Assembly: GCF_001598375.1 (NCBI RefSeq)
Contig: NZ_BCYV01000019.1
Coordinates: 54,900-118,899 of the forward strand
Direction of reading: 5' to 3'
From: Novosphingobium capsulatum NBRC 12533
GTDB lineage: Bacteria; Pseudomonadota; Alphaproteobacteria; Sphingomonadales; Sphingomonadaceae
Length of the DNA: 64,000 bases
The notes below the pieces were generated by a model. It was not told the origin of the DNA. It worked only from the letters and a program-made list of their open reading frames with translations, and made no database searches. Position numbers and translations under genes: made by a program. How positions within the stretch are numbered: position 1 is the stretch's first letter; each line of letters starts with the position of its first letter. This document shows, piece by piece, positions 43,405 through 52,684 of the stretch.

Positions 43405-46253
43405 TCGGCCGGCTCCATCGCGCTGCCGGCGATGCGCCGCGCCTGCCGGGTCTGCGCGGCATAGTCTTCCTGCCATTCGCTCGGCCCGTTGGACGGGGTG
43501 ATCTGCACTGCGGTCACCTTGTATTCCGGGCAATTAGTGGCCCAGTCGGAATAGTCGGTGGTCACCACGTTGGCCTGCGTGGCGGGATGGTGGAACGTGG
43601 TATAGACCACGCCGGGCGCCACCCGATCGGTCACCGTGGCGCGCAGCGTGGTTTCGCCCGACCGGCTGGCCAGGCGCACCCAGTCGCCGCTGTTGATGCC
43701 GCGGTTTTCCGCGTCGGTCGGGTGAATTTCCAGCACGTCTTCGGCGTGCCACACGCTGTTTTCGGTGCGCCGGGTCTGCGCGCCGACATTGTATTGCGAG
43801 AGGATGCGCCCCGTCGTCAGCAGCAGCGGGAAACGCGGCCCGGTGCGCTCGTCAGTGGGCACATAGTCGGTCACCACGAACTTGCCCTTGCCGCGCACGA
43901 AGCCATCGACGTGCATGATCGGCGAACCATCGGGCGCGGTATCGTTGACCGGCCACTGCAACGAGCCTTCGGCATCGAGGCGGGCATAGTTTACCCCGGC
44001 AAAGCTGGGGGTGAGCCGCGCGATCTCGTCCATGATCTCGCTGGGATGGGTGTAGTTCCAATCGAGGCCCATGGCGCGCGCCAGTTCCTGCGTCACTTCC
44101 CAGTCCTGATAACCGTTGAGCGGCTCCATCACCTTGCGCACCGGCTGGATGCGGCGTTCGGCATTGGTGAACGTGCCATCCTTTTCCAGAAACGAGGAGC
44201 CCGGCAGGAAGACGTGGGCATAGTTGGCGGTTTCGTTGAGGAACAGGTCATGCACGATGACGCAGTCCATCGCCGCCAGGCCCGCCGCAACGTGCTTGGT
44301 ATCCGGGTCTGACTGAAGAATGTCTTCGCCCTGGATATAGAGGCCCTTGAACAGGCCGTCGGTCGCCGCATCGAGCATGTTGGGAATGCGCAGGCCCGGT
44401 TCGGGATCGATCCTGACACCCCATTCCGCCTCGAACAGCGCGCGCGTGGCGGCATCAGACACATGGCGATAGCCCGAAAGCTCATGCGGGAAGCTGCCCA
44501 TGTCGCAGGCGCCCTGCACGTTGTTCTGCCCGCGCAAGGGGTTAACCCCCACGCCGCGCCGGCCGATGTTGCCGGTCGCCATGGCGAGGTTGGCAATCGC
44601 CATCACGGTGGAGGAACCCTGGCTGTGTTCGGTCACGCCCAGGCCATAATAGATCGCACCGTTGCCGCCCGTGGCATAGAGCCGCGCCGCCCCGCGCACG
44701 AGATCGGCGGGAACGCCGGTGACGGGTTCGAGGAATTCGGGGCTGTTGCGCTCTTGCGCCACGAATTCGGCCCAGTGCTGGAACTCGTCCCAATCGCAGC
44801 GTTCGCGCACGAACGCCTCATTGACTAGGCCTTCGGTCACGATCACGTGCGCCAGCGCGGAGAGCACCGCGACATTGGTGCCGGGGCGCAGCGGCAGGTG
44901 ATAGTCTGCCTCCACATGCGGGCTGCGCACCAGATCGGTGCGGCGCGGATCGATCACGATCAGCCTGGCGCCCTGGCGCAGGCGGCGCTTCATCCGGCTG
45001 CCAAACACCGGATGGCCATCGGTGGGATTGGCGCCGATCACCAGGATCACGTCGCTGTCTTCGACCGAATCAAAATCCTGCGTGCCGGCAGACGTGCCGA
45101 ACGTGGTCTTGAGGCCATAGCCGGTGGGCGAATGGCAGACGCGGGCGCAGGTATCGACGTTGTTGGTGCCAAAGCCGGCGCGCACCAGCTTCTGCACCAG
45201 GAAGCCTTCCTCGTTGGTGCAGCGGCTCGATACGATGCCGCCCAGCGCATTGTTGCCATGGCTGGCGGCGATCGCCTTGAAGCGGCTGGCGGCAAAGCCC
45301 AGCGCCTCGTCCCAGCTCACCTCGCGCCACGGCTGATCGATGCTGTCACGCACCATGGGTTTCAGGATGCGGTCCTGGTGCTGGGCATAACCCCAGGCAA
45401 AGCGGCCCTTGACGCAGGAATGGCCACGGTTGGCCTTGCCGTCTTTCCACGGCACCATGCGCACCAGCTGTTCGCCGCGCATTTCGGCGCGGAACGTGCA
45501 GCCCACGCCGCAATAGGCGCAGGTAGTGACGACGGCACGCTCGGGCTTGCCGATTTCGGTCACGGCCTTTTCCATCAGCGCCGACGTCGGGCAGGCCTGC
45601 ACGCAGGCGCCGCACGATACGCATTCCGACGAGAGGAAATCGTCAGACTTCACGCCCGCCGAAATCTGCGAGTCGAAGCCACGGCTTTCCACCGTCAGCG
45701 CCAGGGTGCCCTGCACTTCATCGCAGGCGCGCACGCAGCGCGAGCAGACAATGCACTTGGTCGCGTCAAAATCGAAATAGGGATTGCTGGCGTCGGTCTG
45801 CGCCTCCAGGTGATTGGCCCCTTCGTAGCCATAGCGCACATCGCGCAGGCCCACGGCAGCGGCCTGGTCCTGCAACTCGCAATCGTTGTTGGCGCTGCAG
45901 GTCAGGCAATCGAGCGGGTGGTCGGAGATATAAAGCTCCATCACCCCGCGCCGCAGCCTGGCCAGCTTTTCGCTTTGGGTGTGGACCTTCATGCCATCGG
46001 CCACCGGCGTGGTGCACGACGCCGGCGTGCCGCGCATGCCGTCGATTTCAACCAGGCACAGGCGGCACGAGCCGAATTGCTTGAGGTTGTCGGTGGCGCA
46101 CAGCTTGGGGATCGACCCACCCGATACGGCCGCCGCGCGCATGACGGTGGTGCCGGCCGGCACGGTTACGGCGCGACCATCGATTTCCAGCGTCACCTGG
46201 CTGTCGGAACGAACCTCGGGGGTGCCGAAATCGGCCTGGCGTTCATAGCCCAT
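43401..46253 (-). CDS. fdsA: NAD-dependent formate dehydrogenase subunit alpha
   Basis: Catalytic subunit oxidising formate to CO2, 950 aa. An N-terminal [2Fe-2S] domain (C52, C63, C66, C80) is followed by a NuoG-type His/Cys site (HPLDCLTCSANNDC). Two [4Fe-4S] ferredoxin motifs (CIVCSRCVRAC; CVSCGACVQAC) come next, then the [4Fe-4S] at CAYCGVGC and the bis-MGD domain. The Mo ligand is C373 with H374 (RVCHSPT), so it is the cysteine form and needs no selenocysteine. The full set of clusters indicates a working soluble NAD+-reducing complex. It overlaps mobA by 11 bp. Confidence 0.97.
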   Translation of the reverse strand: MGYERQADFGTPEVRSDSQVTLEIDGRAVTVPAGTTVMRAAAVSGGSIPKLCATDNLKQFGSCRLCLVEIDGMRGTPASCTTPVADGMKVHTQSEKLARLRRGVMELYISDHPLDCLTCSANNDCELQDQAAAVGLRDVRYGYEGANHLEAQTDASNPYFDFDATKCIVCSRCVRACDEVQGTLALTVESRGFDSQISAGVKSDDFLSSECVSCGACVQACPTSALMEKAVTEIGKPERAVVTTCAYCGVGCTFRAEMRGEQLVRMVPWKDGKANRGHSCVKGRFAWGYAQHQDRILKPMVRDSIDQPWREVSWDEALGFAASRFKAIAASHGNNALGGIVSSRCTNEEGFLVQKLVRAGFGTNNVDTCARVCHSPTGYGLKTTFGTSAGTQDFDSVEDSDVILVIGANPTDGHPVFGSRMKRRLRQGARLIVIDPRRTDLVRSPHVEADYHLPLRPGTNVAVLSALAHVIVTEGLVNEAFVRERCDWDEFQHWAEFVAQERNSPEFLEPVTGVPADLVRGAARLYATGGNGAIYYGLGVTEHSQGSSTVMAIANLAMATGNIGRRGVGVNPLRGQNNVQGACDMGSFPHELSGYRHVSDAATRALFEAEWGVRIDPEPGLRIPNMLDAATDGLFKGLYIQGEDILQSDPDTKHVAAGLAAMDCVIVHDLFLNETANYAHVFLPGSSFLEKDGTFTNAERRIQPVRKVMEPLNGYQDWEVTQELARAMGLDWNYTHPSEIMDEIARLTPSFAGVNYARLDAEGSLQWPVNDTAPDGSPIMHVDGFVRGKGKFVVTDYVPTDERTGPRFPLLLTTGRILSQYNVGAQTRRTENSVWHAEDVLEIHPTDAENRGINSGDWVRLASRSGETTLRATVTDRVAPGVVYTTFHHPATQANVVTTDYSDWATNCPEYKVTAVQITPSNGPSEWQEDYAAQTRQARRIAGSAMEPAE

Positions 46254-46776
46254 GGGGAAGCTCCTGCACGGCGGCGAGATCCGCCGGGGTGTTGATATTG
46301 TGGGGAATAGTGGTGAGCGCAACCGGGCGCGCGCCTATCGCTTGGGCAAAGGCGCGCAAGCTGTGCTTGGCCGGGCTGGCCAGCAAGGCATCGAGCGCGG
46401 GCGCGGCGGTGGCCGGCCACAGCCCGACCACTGGCTGGCTTTCGCAATAAGCCGGCGCGGGGGAAAGCTGGGCGGCCGTATCGGCGGCAAGGCCAAAACT
46501 GTCGACCGGGACCGTGAGCACCGTATCAAACCCGTGGCCAGCGGCATGGTGGAGCGCGGCGGCGATGCCACCCAGCGGCCCCATGCCGGCACGCGGGCGA
46601 TCGGGCAGACAGGGCGCCGGCGCATCGTCCCGCCCCACAACCACGACCGTGTCGCACTGCTGCTGCAGGGTATTCACGGCATGAGCGAGGAGGCTTTGCC
46701 CTGCCAGTTCGGCCACAGCCTTGTCACTGCCAAAGCGGGTGGATTGGCCCCCGGCAAGGACGGCGCCCAGGATCAT
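46243..46776 (-). CDS. mobA: Molybdenum cofactor guanylyltransferase
   Basis: Joins GMP to Mo-molybdopterin to make the guanine dinucleotide cofactor that FdsA needs. It is 177 aa with the nucleotidyltransferase motif GAVLAGGQSTRFGSDKA, MGPLGGIAAAL and NINTPADLAAVQ. Its place between fdsB and fdsA is unusual and ties cofactor supply to enzyme synthesis. Confidence 0.94.
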   Translation of the reverse strand: MILGAVLAGGQSTRFGSDKAVAELAGQSLLAHAVNTLQQQCDTVVVVGRDDAPAPCLPDRPRAGMGPLGGIAAALHHAAGHGFDTVLTVPVDSFGLAADTAAQLSPAPAYCESQPVVGLWPATAAPALDALLASPAKHSLRAFAQAIGARPVALTTIPHNINTPADLAAVQELPHGL

Positions 46777-46805
46777 GGGCGCACCCCTGCGCTGTCGTCA
46801 GCGCC

Positions 46806-46879
46806 CTTCGACAGGCTCAGGGCGAACGGGATTTGGGCTTTCACACCCTTGAAACCCGTTCGGGCTGAGCTTGACGAAG
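46806..46879. repeat. REP-like inverted repeat between fdsB and mobA
   Basis: CTTCGACAGGCTCAGGGCGA (from 46806) and its near-inverse ending GGCTGAGCTTGACGAAG (to 46879) form two ~25-bp arms around a 24-bp spacer. This CTTCGACAGGCTCAG palindrome is a widespread repeat in sphingomonads. It lies inside the fds operon, where it may lower read-through or protect the upstream mRNA. Confidence 0.75.
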
Positions 46880-46900
46880 CCCCCTGGCGGCAAGGCGCCA

Positions 46901-48460
46901 TCACTCCGCTGCCTCCGCGTCAGCAGACACCGCACCGAAATCCTCGGGGAACCGGCGCAGGGCCGAGAGCACGGGATAGGGCGTAAACCCGCCCAGCGCG
47001 CAGAGCGAACCGAACTTCATCGTTTCGCACAGGTCTTCGAGCAGGGCGATCTCGTCGGCCAGGCCGCGCGCGCGCTTTTTCGCGTTGTGGATTTGCGGCA
47101 GGCTCTCCACCGCATCGGCACTGCGGCCCTGGCGGGCGCGGATGCGGTCGATCACTTCGACGCCGCGCGTGGAGCCCAGGCGGCAGGGCGTGCACTTGCC
47201 GCAGGATTCAGCGGCGCAGAACTGCATGGCAAAGCGCGCCTGCGCGCTCATGTCCACGCTATCGTCAAACACGGTCAGCCCGGCGTGGCCGATCAGGCCA
47301 TCGGCAGCGGCAAAGCTTTCATAATCGAACGGCAGGTGGAAATCGGCCGGCGGGTGATAGGCGCCCAATGGCCCGCCCACTTGCACCGCGCGCACTGGCC
47401 GGCCCGAGGCAGTGCCGCCACCGACCACCTCGACCAGTTCGCCCAGCGTGATGCCAAAGCCGACCTCGTACAGCCCGCCATACTTCACGTTGCCGGCGAT
47501 CTGGATCGGCATCGTACCCTTGGACCGGCCAAAGCCGACATCGGCATAGGCCGCGCCGCCGTTCGCCATAATCCACGGCACCGCCGCCAGAGTCAGCACG
47601 TTGTTGACCACGGTGGGCTGGCCAAACAGCCCTTCGAGCGCGGGCAGTGGCGGCTTGGCCCGCACTTCGCCGCGCTTGCCCTCCAGGCTGTTGAGCAGCG
47701 AGGTTTCCTCGCCACAGACATAGGCGCCCGCGCCCACGCGCACTTCCACCTCGAACGGGGCGATGTGCGGACGCGCAGCCTGGGCCGCGGCCTGCATCTT
47801 GGCGATGGCATGAGGATATTCGCTGCGGATATAGACATAGCCCTTGGCCGCGCCGACGGCATGGGCGGCAATCGCCATGCCTTCGATCAGCATGAAGGGA
47901 TCGCCTTCCATCACCATGCGATCGGCAAAGGTGCCGCTGTCACCCTCGTCGGCGTTGCAGACGATGTATTTGGGCGTGGCCGGCGCCTTGGCCACAGTGG
48001 TCCACTTGATCGCGGCGGGAAAGCCCGCCCCGCCCCGGCCGCGCAGGCCCGAGGCCATGACTTCCGCAATCGTCGCTTCCGGCCCCATTTCGCGCGAACG
48101 GGCAAGGCCCGCCCAGCCGCCATGCGCCGCGTAATCCTCAAGGCTCAATGGCCGGGTCTTGCCGGCGCGCGCGAAGGTAAAGCGCTGCTGGCTGGCGATG
48201 AAGGGGTGATCGGCGATCGGGCCGATGCCCTTGTCGCTGGTGCCGGCCAGCACGGCAGGCACATCAGCCACATCAAGCGGCCCGAACCCGGCGCCGTCGA
48301 TCTCGGCCAGGGGTTCGAGCCAGTGCATGCCCCAGCTCGATACCCGCTCCACCGTGCAGCCCGCCGCTTCAAAGGCAGCAGCCACGGCATCGGCGCCACA
48401 GGCGAGGGCCAGTGCGTCGTCGGAAATGCGCACGGTCGTGCTCATGCCCACGTCCTTCAT
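46901..48460 (-). CDS. fdsB: NAD-dependent formate dehydrogenase subunit beta
   Basis: Diaphorase subunit that passes electrons from FdsA to NAD+, 519 aa, homologous to complex I NuoF. It has an N-terminal thioredoxin-like domain, then the FMN/NADH region (GLRGRGGAGFPAAIKW; NADEGDSGTFADR) and GAGAYVCGEETSLLNSLEG. The C-terminal [4Fe-4S] motif is ESCGKCTPCRLGS. It overlaps fdsG by 4 bp. Downstream a 124-bp gap with a REP repeat separates it from mobA. Confidence 0.96.
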   Translation of the reverse strand: MKDVGMSTTVRISDDALALACGADAVAAAFEAAGCTVERVSSWGMHWLEPLAEIDGAGFGPLDVADVPAVLAGTSDKGIGPIADHPFIASQQRFTFARAGKTRPLSLEDYAAHGGWAGLARSREMGPEATIAEVMASGLRGRGGAGFPAAIKWTTVAKAPATPKYIVCNADEGDSGTFADRMVMEGDPFMLIEGMAIAAHAVGAAKGYVYIRSEYPHAIAKMQAAAQAARPHIAPFEVEVRVGAGAYVCGEETSLLNSLEGKRGEVRAKPPLPALEGLFGQPTVVNNVLTLAAVPWIMANGGAAYADVGFGRSKGTMPIQIAGNVKYGGLYEVGFGITLGELVEVVGGGTASGRPVRAVQVGGPLGAYHPPADFHLPFDYESFAAADGLIGHAGLTVFDDSVDMSAQARFAMQFCAAESCGKCTPCRLGSTRGVEVIDRIRARQGRSADAVESLPQIHNAKKRARGLADEIALLEDLCETMKFGSLCALGGFTPYPVLSALRRFPEDFGAVSADAEAAE

Positions 48461-48879
48461 GCCAGGCCTCCCACCAGAACATCGAGCTTTTCAGGCGTAA
48501 GCCGGGCGTGGAGCGTGTCGCCCACCATCGCGTTCGGCCCCACGCTGCACAGCCCCAGGCAATAGACCGTTTCCACCTTCACCAGCCCATCGGCGCGAAG
48601 GCGCGCGGCCAGTGCTTCCACGCCGCGTGCCTGGCAGCTTTCCGCGCGGCACAGCTTGACCACCGGGCGCGGTTCGGGCGCGGTGCGGAAATCGTGATAG
48701 AAACTGACCACACCGTGCACTTCGGCGCGGCTGAGATTGAGCGCGTGGGCGATCGCCCGCTCGGCCGCTTCGCTCACATGGCCAAAGACGGCCTGCACAT
48801 CATGCAGGATCGGCAGCAGGGATCCCTCGCGCCCGGCGTGCGCGGCAAGGATCCGGTCCAGTTCGGCAGGTTCGGTCAT
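48457..48879 (-). CDS. fdsG: NAD-dependent formate dehydrogenase subunit gamma
   Basis: NuoE-like [2Fe-2S] subunit, 140 aa. All four cluster ligands are present: C77 and C82 (LCRAESCQARG), C107 and C111 (YCLGLCSVGPN). First structural gene of the operon. The start MTEPAELDRI lies 70 bp from the end of the LysR gene, and a palindromic box stands just upstream at 48934-48952. Confidence 0.95.
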   Translation of the reverse strand: MTEPAELDRILAAHAGREGSLLPILHDVQAVFGHVSEAAERAIAHALNLSRAEVHGVVSFYHDFRTAPEPRPVVKLCRAESCQARGVEALAARLRADGLVKVETVYCLGLCSVGPNAMVGDTLHARLTPEKLDVLVGGLA

Positions 48880-48933
48880 GGCGCGAAATGTCGCCCCGTT
48901 GGCGCGCGTGGTCAAATCGAATTGCGCAAAGTT

Positions 48934-48952
48934 TGATAGAATTTCTCTATCA
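48934..48952 (-). promoter_or_regulatory. Palindromic LysR-type box before fdsG
   Basis: TGATAGA, 5 bp, TCTATCA: a perfect 7-bp dyad containing a T-N11-A core, 55 bp before the fdsG start and overlapping the lysR stop. It matches the box at 49860-49878 at 14 of 19 positions. Confidence 0.65.
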
Positions 48953-49834
48953 CGCCGCCAGAGCGCGCGCCACGTCGAGCGCAGCCAGCGCCAATGGCCC
49001 CATCGGCTGGCGATCAAGCACCACCAGCCCCAGCCGCCGCGCGGTTTCGACGCCCTCCATCGGCTGGATCGCCGCCCAATCCAGCCCGGTCAGCAGCGCG
49101 GCATAGCTATCGGGGATGATCGTGGCAAAGCGGCCCGACTGCACCAGCGACAGCAGCGCGACATAGCTGTCTGCTACGGCGCGCGGCGCCAGGGCCAGGC
49201 CGCGTGCGGCAAACTGCGCGTCGAGGATGCGGCGATACTGCATGCCCTGGTGCAGCAGGCATAGCGGCATGGCAGCCGCCTCTGCCCAATCCATCGCCGC
49301 GCCGCTTTCGCGCGCGGCATCGCCATGGGTTACAAAGAGATAGCGTTCCTGCGCCAGCGGCACGGCGATGACGTTGGCGGGTGGCTCGTGATCGAGATAG
49401 GTCAACCCGGCATCGCACGACAACGCCTGGAGGTCCTGTTCGATCACCCGGCTGGTGGCCTGGTGGACGGCGAGGTGCAGCCCGGGATAACGGCCCAGCA
49501 GCGCATCGCCAAAGCGGCCGACGAGCGGCAGCGCGGCGGGAATGGCGGCAAGGCGGAACCGCCCCGCCAATGGTGCGGCGGTGGCCGCCACGGCCTGGGC
49601 CATGCTGCCCATCGCGCCGAGGATCTGTTCGGCCCAGGGCAGCATGGCCTGGCCCTGCGCCGTCAGGTCGATGAAACGCCGGTCGCGCTCTACCAGGCGC
49701 TTGCCCAGATCCTGCTCCAACGCCACCAGCCCGGCCGACAGCGTGGGCTGCGACACGCCGCATTCCGCCGCAGCGCGGGCAAAATGGCGCTGACGCGCCA
49801 GGGCCACGAAATAGCGCAAGTGGCGCAGCTGCAT
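48950..49834 (-). CDS. LysR-family regulator of the fds operon
   Basis: A 294-aa regulator with N-terminal winged helix (LRHLRYFVALARQRHFARAAAECGVSQPTLSAGLVALEQDLG) and a C-terminal periplasmic-binding-fold effector domain. It lies upstream of fdsG on the same strand, as FdsR-type regulators often adjoin fds genes. A shared dyad before its own start and before fdsG supports self-control and control of fds, probably with formate as effector (inference). The start at MQLRHLRYF matches the family; the frame extends 18 codons further. Confidence 0.92.
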   Translation of the reverse strand: MQLRHLRYFVALARQRHFARAAAECGVSQPTLSAGLVALEQDLGKRLVERDRRFIDLTAQGQAMLPWAEQILGAMGSMAQAVAATAAPLAGRFRLAAIPAALPLVGRFGDALLGRYPGLHLAVHQATSRVIEQDLQALSCDAGLTYLDHEPPANVIAVPLAQERYLFVTHGDAARESGAAMDWAEAAAMPLCLLHQGMQYRRILDAQFAARGLALAPRAVADSYVALLSLVQSGRFATIIPDSYAALLTGLDWAAIQPMEGVETARRLGLVVLDRQPMGPLALAALDVARALAA

Positions 49835-49859
49835 GAGCGGGGCAAACTCCCTCGAAAAT

Positions 49860-49878
49860 TGAGAGGCTGTTTCTATCA
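49860..49878 (-). promoter_or_regulatory. LysR-type box before lysR
   Basis: TGAGAGGCTGTTTCTATCA shares the right half TCTATCA and 14 of 19 positions with the dyad before fdsG. It lies 26 bp before the lysR start, a position suited to autoregulation. Confidence 0.55.
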
Positions 49879-50082
49879 CGAAACGCACGGGTAGGCATGG
49901 CCCAAAGCCGCCGCCAGGGCCAGCGGCGACGCGGTTATCGCTTCATTTCCGTGGGAACAGGCGCCGCATGGCGATCCAGTAGGGATTACTAAGGGCCATC
50001 CCGATGGGCGGCGGCACGGATCGCGCTGACGCCCGCACGTGGGGCAGGCATTCGGGACCGGCGCAAGGGGGACGGTGATTTC

Positions 50083-51186
50083 ATGAAGCCAGAGGGCCAG
50101 ATCGTTGCACAACCCGCACCGGGCGCGATGCCGGCGGTAGACCTGCTGGCGCGCGGGCGCCGGGTGATCCAGACGGAAGCCGACGCGCTCGATCGCCTGG
50201 CGCGCACGCTCGATGCCCGGTTTGCTGATGCGGTGAACCTGCTCCTGGCCACCAAGTCACGGGTGGTGGTGAGTGGCATGGGCAAATCGGGGCATGTCGG
50301 GCGCAAGCTGGCGGCGACGCTCGCCGCCACCGGCACGCCGGCCTTCTTCGTCCACCCGGCAGAGGCAGCGCATGGTGACCTGGGCATGCTCACGCCTGAC
50401 GATCTGCTGCTGGTGCTGTCCAATTCGGGCAACACGCCCGAACTCAGCCCGATCCTGGCCCACGCCGCGCAGCTGGGTTGCCCGGTGATCGGCATCAGTG
50501 CGCAGGCGGATTCGATCCTGCTGCGCAGCGCGGATATCGGCCTGGTCCTACCCCCGGCGCGCGAGGCGTGCCCGGCCCATGTCGCGCCCACTACCTCGTC
50601 CACGCTGATGCTGGCGCTGGGCGATGCGCTGGCGATTGCCACCATGGCGGCGCGGGGCACGACGCATGCACAGCTGCGCCAGCTTCATCCAGGCGGCGCC
50701 ATCGGCACCAGCCTGGCCACGGTGGCCGACATCATGCATCGCGGCGATGCCGTGCCCCTAGTGCCCATGGCCATGCCGATGCGCGACGTGCTGCTGGAAA
50801 TGACCGAAAAGAGCCTGGGCATCGCCGGCGTGGTCGATCGCGCCGGCTGCCTGGTAGGGGCGATCAGCGATGGCGATCTGCGCCGCCATGTCCATGGCCT
50901 GCTGACTTCCTGCGCCGAAGACGTGATGACCCATGCCCCGCGCACGGTGCGCGCCGATGCCCGCGCCGCAGACGCGCTGGCCGTGATGAGGCAAGCCAAC
51001 GTCACCGCGCTGTTCGTGGTGGAAGGCGCAGGCGCCCCGCTGCCCGTCGGCGTGGTGCGCATGGCAGACTGCGCCACGCTCGCCGCTGGCCCGGCGCCCG
51101 AAAGCGCGGCAGCGGTGCCTCCGCCCCCTCGGAACCCTCAGGCGCTGTTTGCCTGGGATCGTCCGGCCCAGGCGGCGTCGGCGTAA
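50083..51186 (+). CDS. kdsD: Arabinose-5-phosphate isomerase (KpsF/KdsD family)
   Basis: Converts ribulose-5-phosphate to arabinose-5-phosphate, the first step to Kdo. It is 367 aa. The SIS domain shows VVVSGMGKSGHVGRKLAATLA, FVHPAEAAHGDLGML and SNSGNTPELSP; two CBS domains follow (~215-330). A ~35-residue Pro/Ala-rich C-terminal tail is extra. Position at the head of the capsule-export genes suggests the KpsF role. The kpsM start is 5 bp after its stop. Confidence 0.93.
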   Translation: MKPEGQIVAQPAPGAMPAVDLLARGRRVIQTEADALDRLARTLDARFADAVNLLLATKSRVVVSGMGKSGHVGRKLAATLAATGTPAFFVHPAEAAHGDLGMLTPDDLLLVLSNSGNTPELSPILAHAAQLGCPVIGISAQADSILLRSADIGLVLPPAREACPAHVAPTTSSTLMLALGDALAIATMAARGTTHAQLRQLHPGGAIGTSLATVADIMHRGDAVPLVPMAMPMRDVLLEMTEKSLGIAGVVDRAGCLVGAISDGDLRRHVHGLLTSCAEDVMTHAPRTVRADARAADALAVMRQANVTALFVVEGAGAPLPVGVVRMADCATLAAGPAPESAAAVPPPPRNPQALFAWDRPAQAASA

Positions 51187-51191
51187 CGGCG

Positions 51192-52022
51192 ATGCCCTTC
51201 CCCGTCTTGCCGCCTTCTCCTGATCTTGCCGGCCCGGCTGCTCCTGCGCGCTCCTCGCTGGCGGTCACCTGGTCGGTTTGGCGCGCGCTGATGCTGCGTG
51301 AGGCACTCACCCGACTGTTCGCCACACGCATTTCCTGGGCCTGGGTGCTGTTCGAGCCGGTGTTCCACGTCGCCTACCTGCTCGTGCTCTATTCCGCCGT
51401 GCGGGTGCACAGCGTGGGCAACCTCGACACACCGGTGTGGATCATGGTCGGCATCCAGACCTTCTTCCTGTTCCGCAAGACCGCCGACCACGTGGCCGGC
51501 GCCCCGGCCGACAATTCCGCCCTGTTTGCCTATCGCCAGGTCAAGCCGGTGGATACGCTGGTGGCGCGCGGCCTTCTGGAAGGAGCAAGCTGGCTGGTGA
51601 TCACCCTGCTGCTGATCGCGCTCCTGGCGCTATGGGGCCACCCTTTTGCCCCGCAGTTTCCATTGGCGATGATGGGGGCCTGCGCAGCGATGTGGCTGCT
51701 GGGCGTGGCGTTTGGCATGGTGGTTTCGGCCTGCACCACCTTGATGCGCGAAACGCGACAGGTGCTGCACATTGTGCTGCGGCCGCTCTACATGATTTCG
51801 GGGGTAATGTTTCCACTTGGCTCGCTGCCGGCCGATTGGCGCGCACTGCTGATGCTCAATCCCCTGGCCCATGGCGTGGAACTGGTGCGCATGGCCTTGT
51901 CAGACAGCTATCAGGCCGTGCCCGAAACCGATGCCGGCTATCTCTTTGCCTGGGTGCTGGGCCTGCTGCTGCTCGGCCTCGCGCTGCAACTGCGCCTGGC
52001 GCACAAGGTGGGTGCGCGATGA
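51192..52022 (+). CDS. kpsM: Capsular polysaccharide ABC transporter permease (KpsM-like)
   Basis: Inner-membrane channel of the capsule exporter, 276 aa, with about six TM segments of the ABC-2 family. WSVWRALMLREALTRLFATRISWAWVLFEP is the typical N-terminal region, and HGVELVRMALSDSY the conserved C-terminal part. It overlaps the ATPase gene as ATGA. Confidence 0.92.
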   Translation: MPFPVLPPSPDLAGPAAPARSSLAVTWSVWRALMLREALTRLFATRISWAWVLFEPVFHVAYLLVLYSAVRVHSVGNLDTPVWIMVGIQTFFLFRKTADHVAGAPADNSALFAYRQVKPVDTLVARGLLEGASWLVITLLLIALLALWGHPFAPQFPLAMMGACAAMWLLGVAFGMVVSACTTLMRETRQVLHIVLRPLYMISGVMFPLGSLPADWRALLMLNPLAHGVELVRMALSDSYQAVPETDAGYLFAWVLGLLLLGLALQLRLAHKVGAR

Positions 52023-52684
52023 TCGTGGGGCGCGGCCTGTCCAAGCGCTACATGACCGCCCATGGCGCCGGTCCCTGGGTGCTCGACAACGTCAATTTCG
52101 TGATCCCGCCACGCGTTAGCGTGGGTATCCTGGGCGCCAATGGCGCGGGCAAATCCACGCTGCTGCGCATTCTGGCGGGGGTGGACAAGCCGACGCGCGG
52201 CGCGGTGGAGCGGCATTGCCGCGTATCGTGGCCGCTCGGCTTTGGCGGCGGGTTGCAAGGCACGCTGACCGGGCGCCAGAACGCGCGCTTTGTCTGCCGC
52301 ATCCACGGGCACGAGGATGACATTCCCGAACGCCTGGCGCGCATTGCCGAATTTGCCGCACTGGGCGACCGCTTCGACCAGCCGATCCGCACTTATTCCA
52401 CCGGCATGGCGGCGCGCCTGCGCTTTGCCATTTCGCTCGCGTTCGATTTCGACGTCTACATTTCCGATGAGGCGACCTCTGCCGGCGATGCCAGCTTTCG
52501 CGCCCGCGCGGCCGAGGAGTTCCGCCGCCGCGCCAACCAGGCCAGCGTGATCATGGTCAGCCACGATCCCGGCACGCTCAAGCGGTTCTGTACTGCCGGC
52601 ATGCTGCTCCACCAGGGCAGGCTGACCTGGTTCGACCGGCTGGGAGACGCCATCGCGGCCTACAAGGACACCCTGCCCGCATGA
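52019..52684 (+). CDS. kpsT: Capsular polysaccharide ABC transporter ATP-binding protein (KpsT-like)
   Basis: ATPase of the capsule exporter, 221 aa. Walker A is GANGAGKST, the signature is YSTGMAARLRFA, and Walker B is DVYISDEATSAGD, close to the KpsT/CtrD pattern. It overlaps kpsM and kpsE by 4 bp at each end, so the three proteins are made together. Confidence 0.94.
   Translation: MIVGRGLSKRYMTAHGAGPWVLDNVNFVIPPRVSVGILGANGAGKSTLLRILAGVDKPTRGAVERHCRVSWPLGFGGGLQGTLTGRQNARFVCRIHGHEDDIPERLARIAEFAALGDRFDQPIRTYSTGMAARLRFAISLAFDFDVYISDEATSAGDASFRARAAEEFRRRANQASVIMVSHDPGTLKRFCTAGMLLHQGRLTWFDRLGDAIAAYKDTLPA

Noticed and set aside
43401..46253. Possible selenocysteine in formate dehydrogenase alpha
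   Set aside because: The Mo-ligand position is an ordinary Cys codon (C373) and the frame has no internal TGA.
46806..46879. Inverted repeat read as insertion-sequence ends
   Set aside because: Only 24 bp lie between the arms and there is no transposase; it fits a REP-type repeat.
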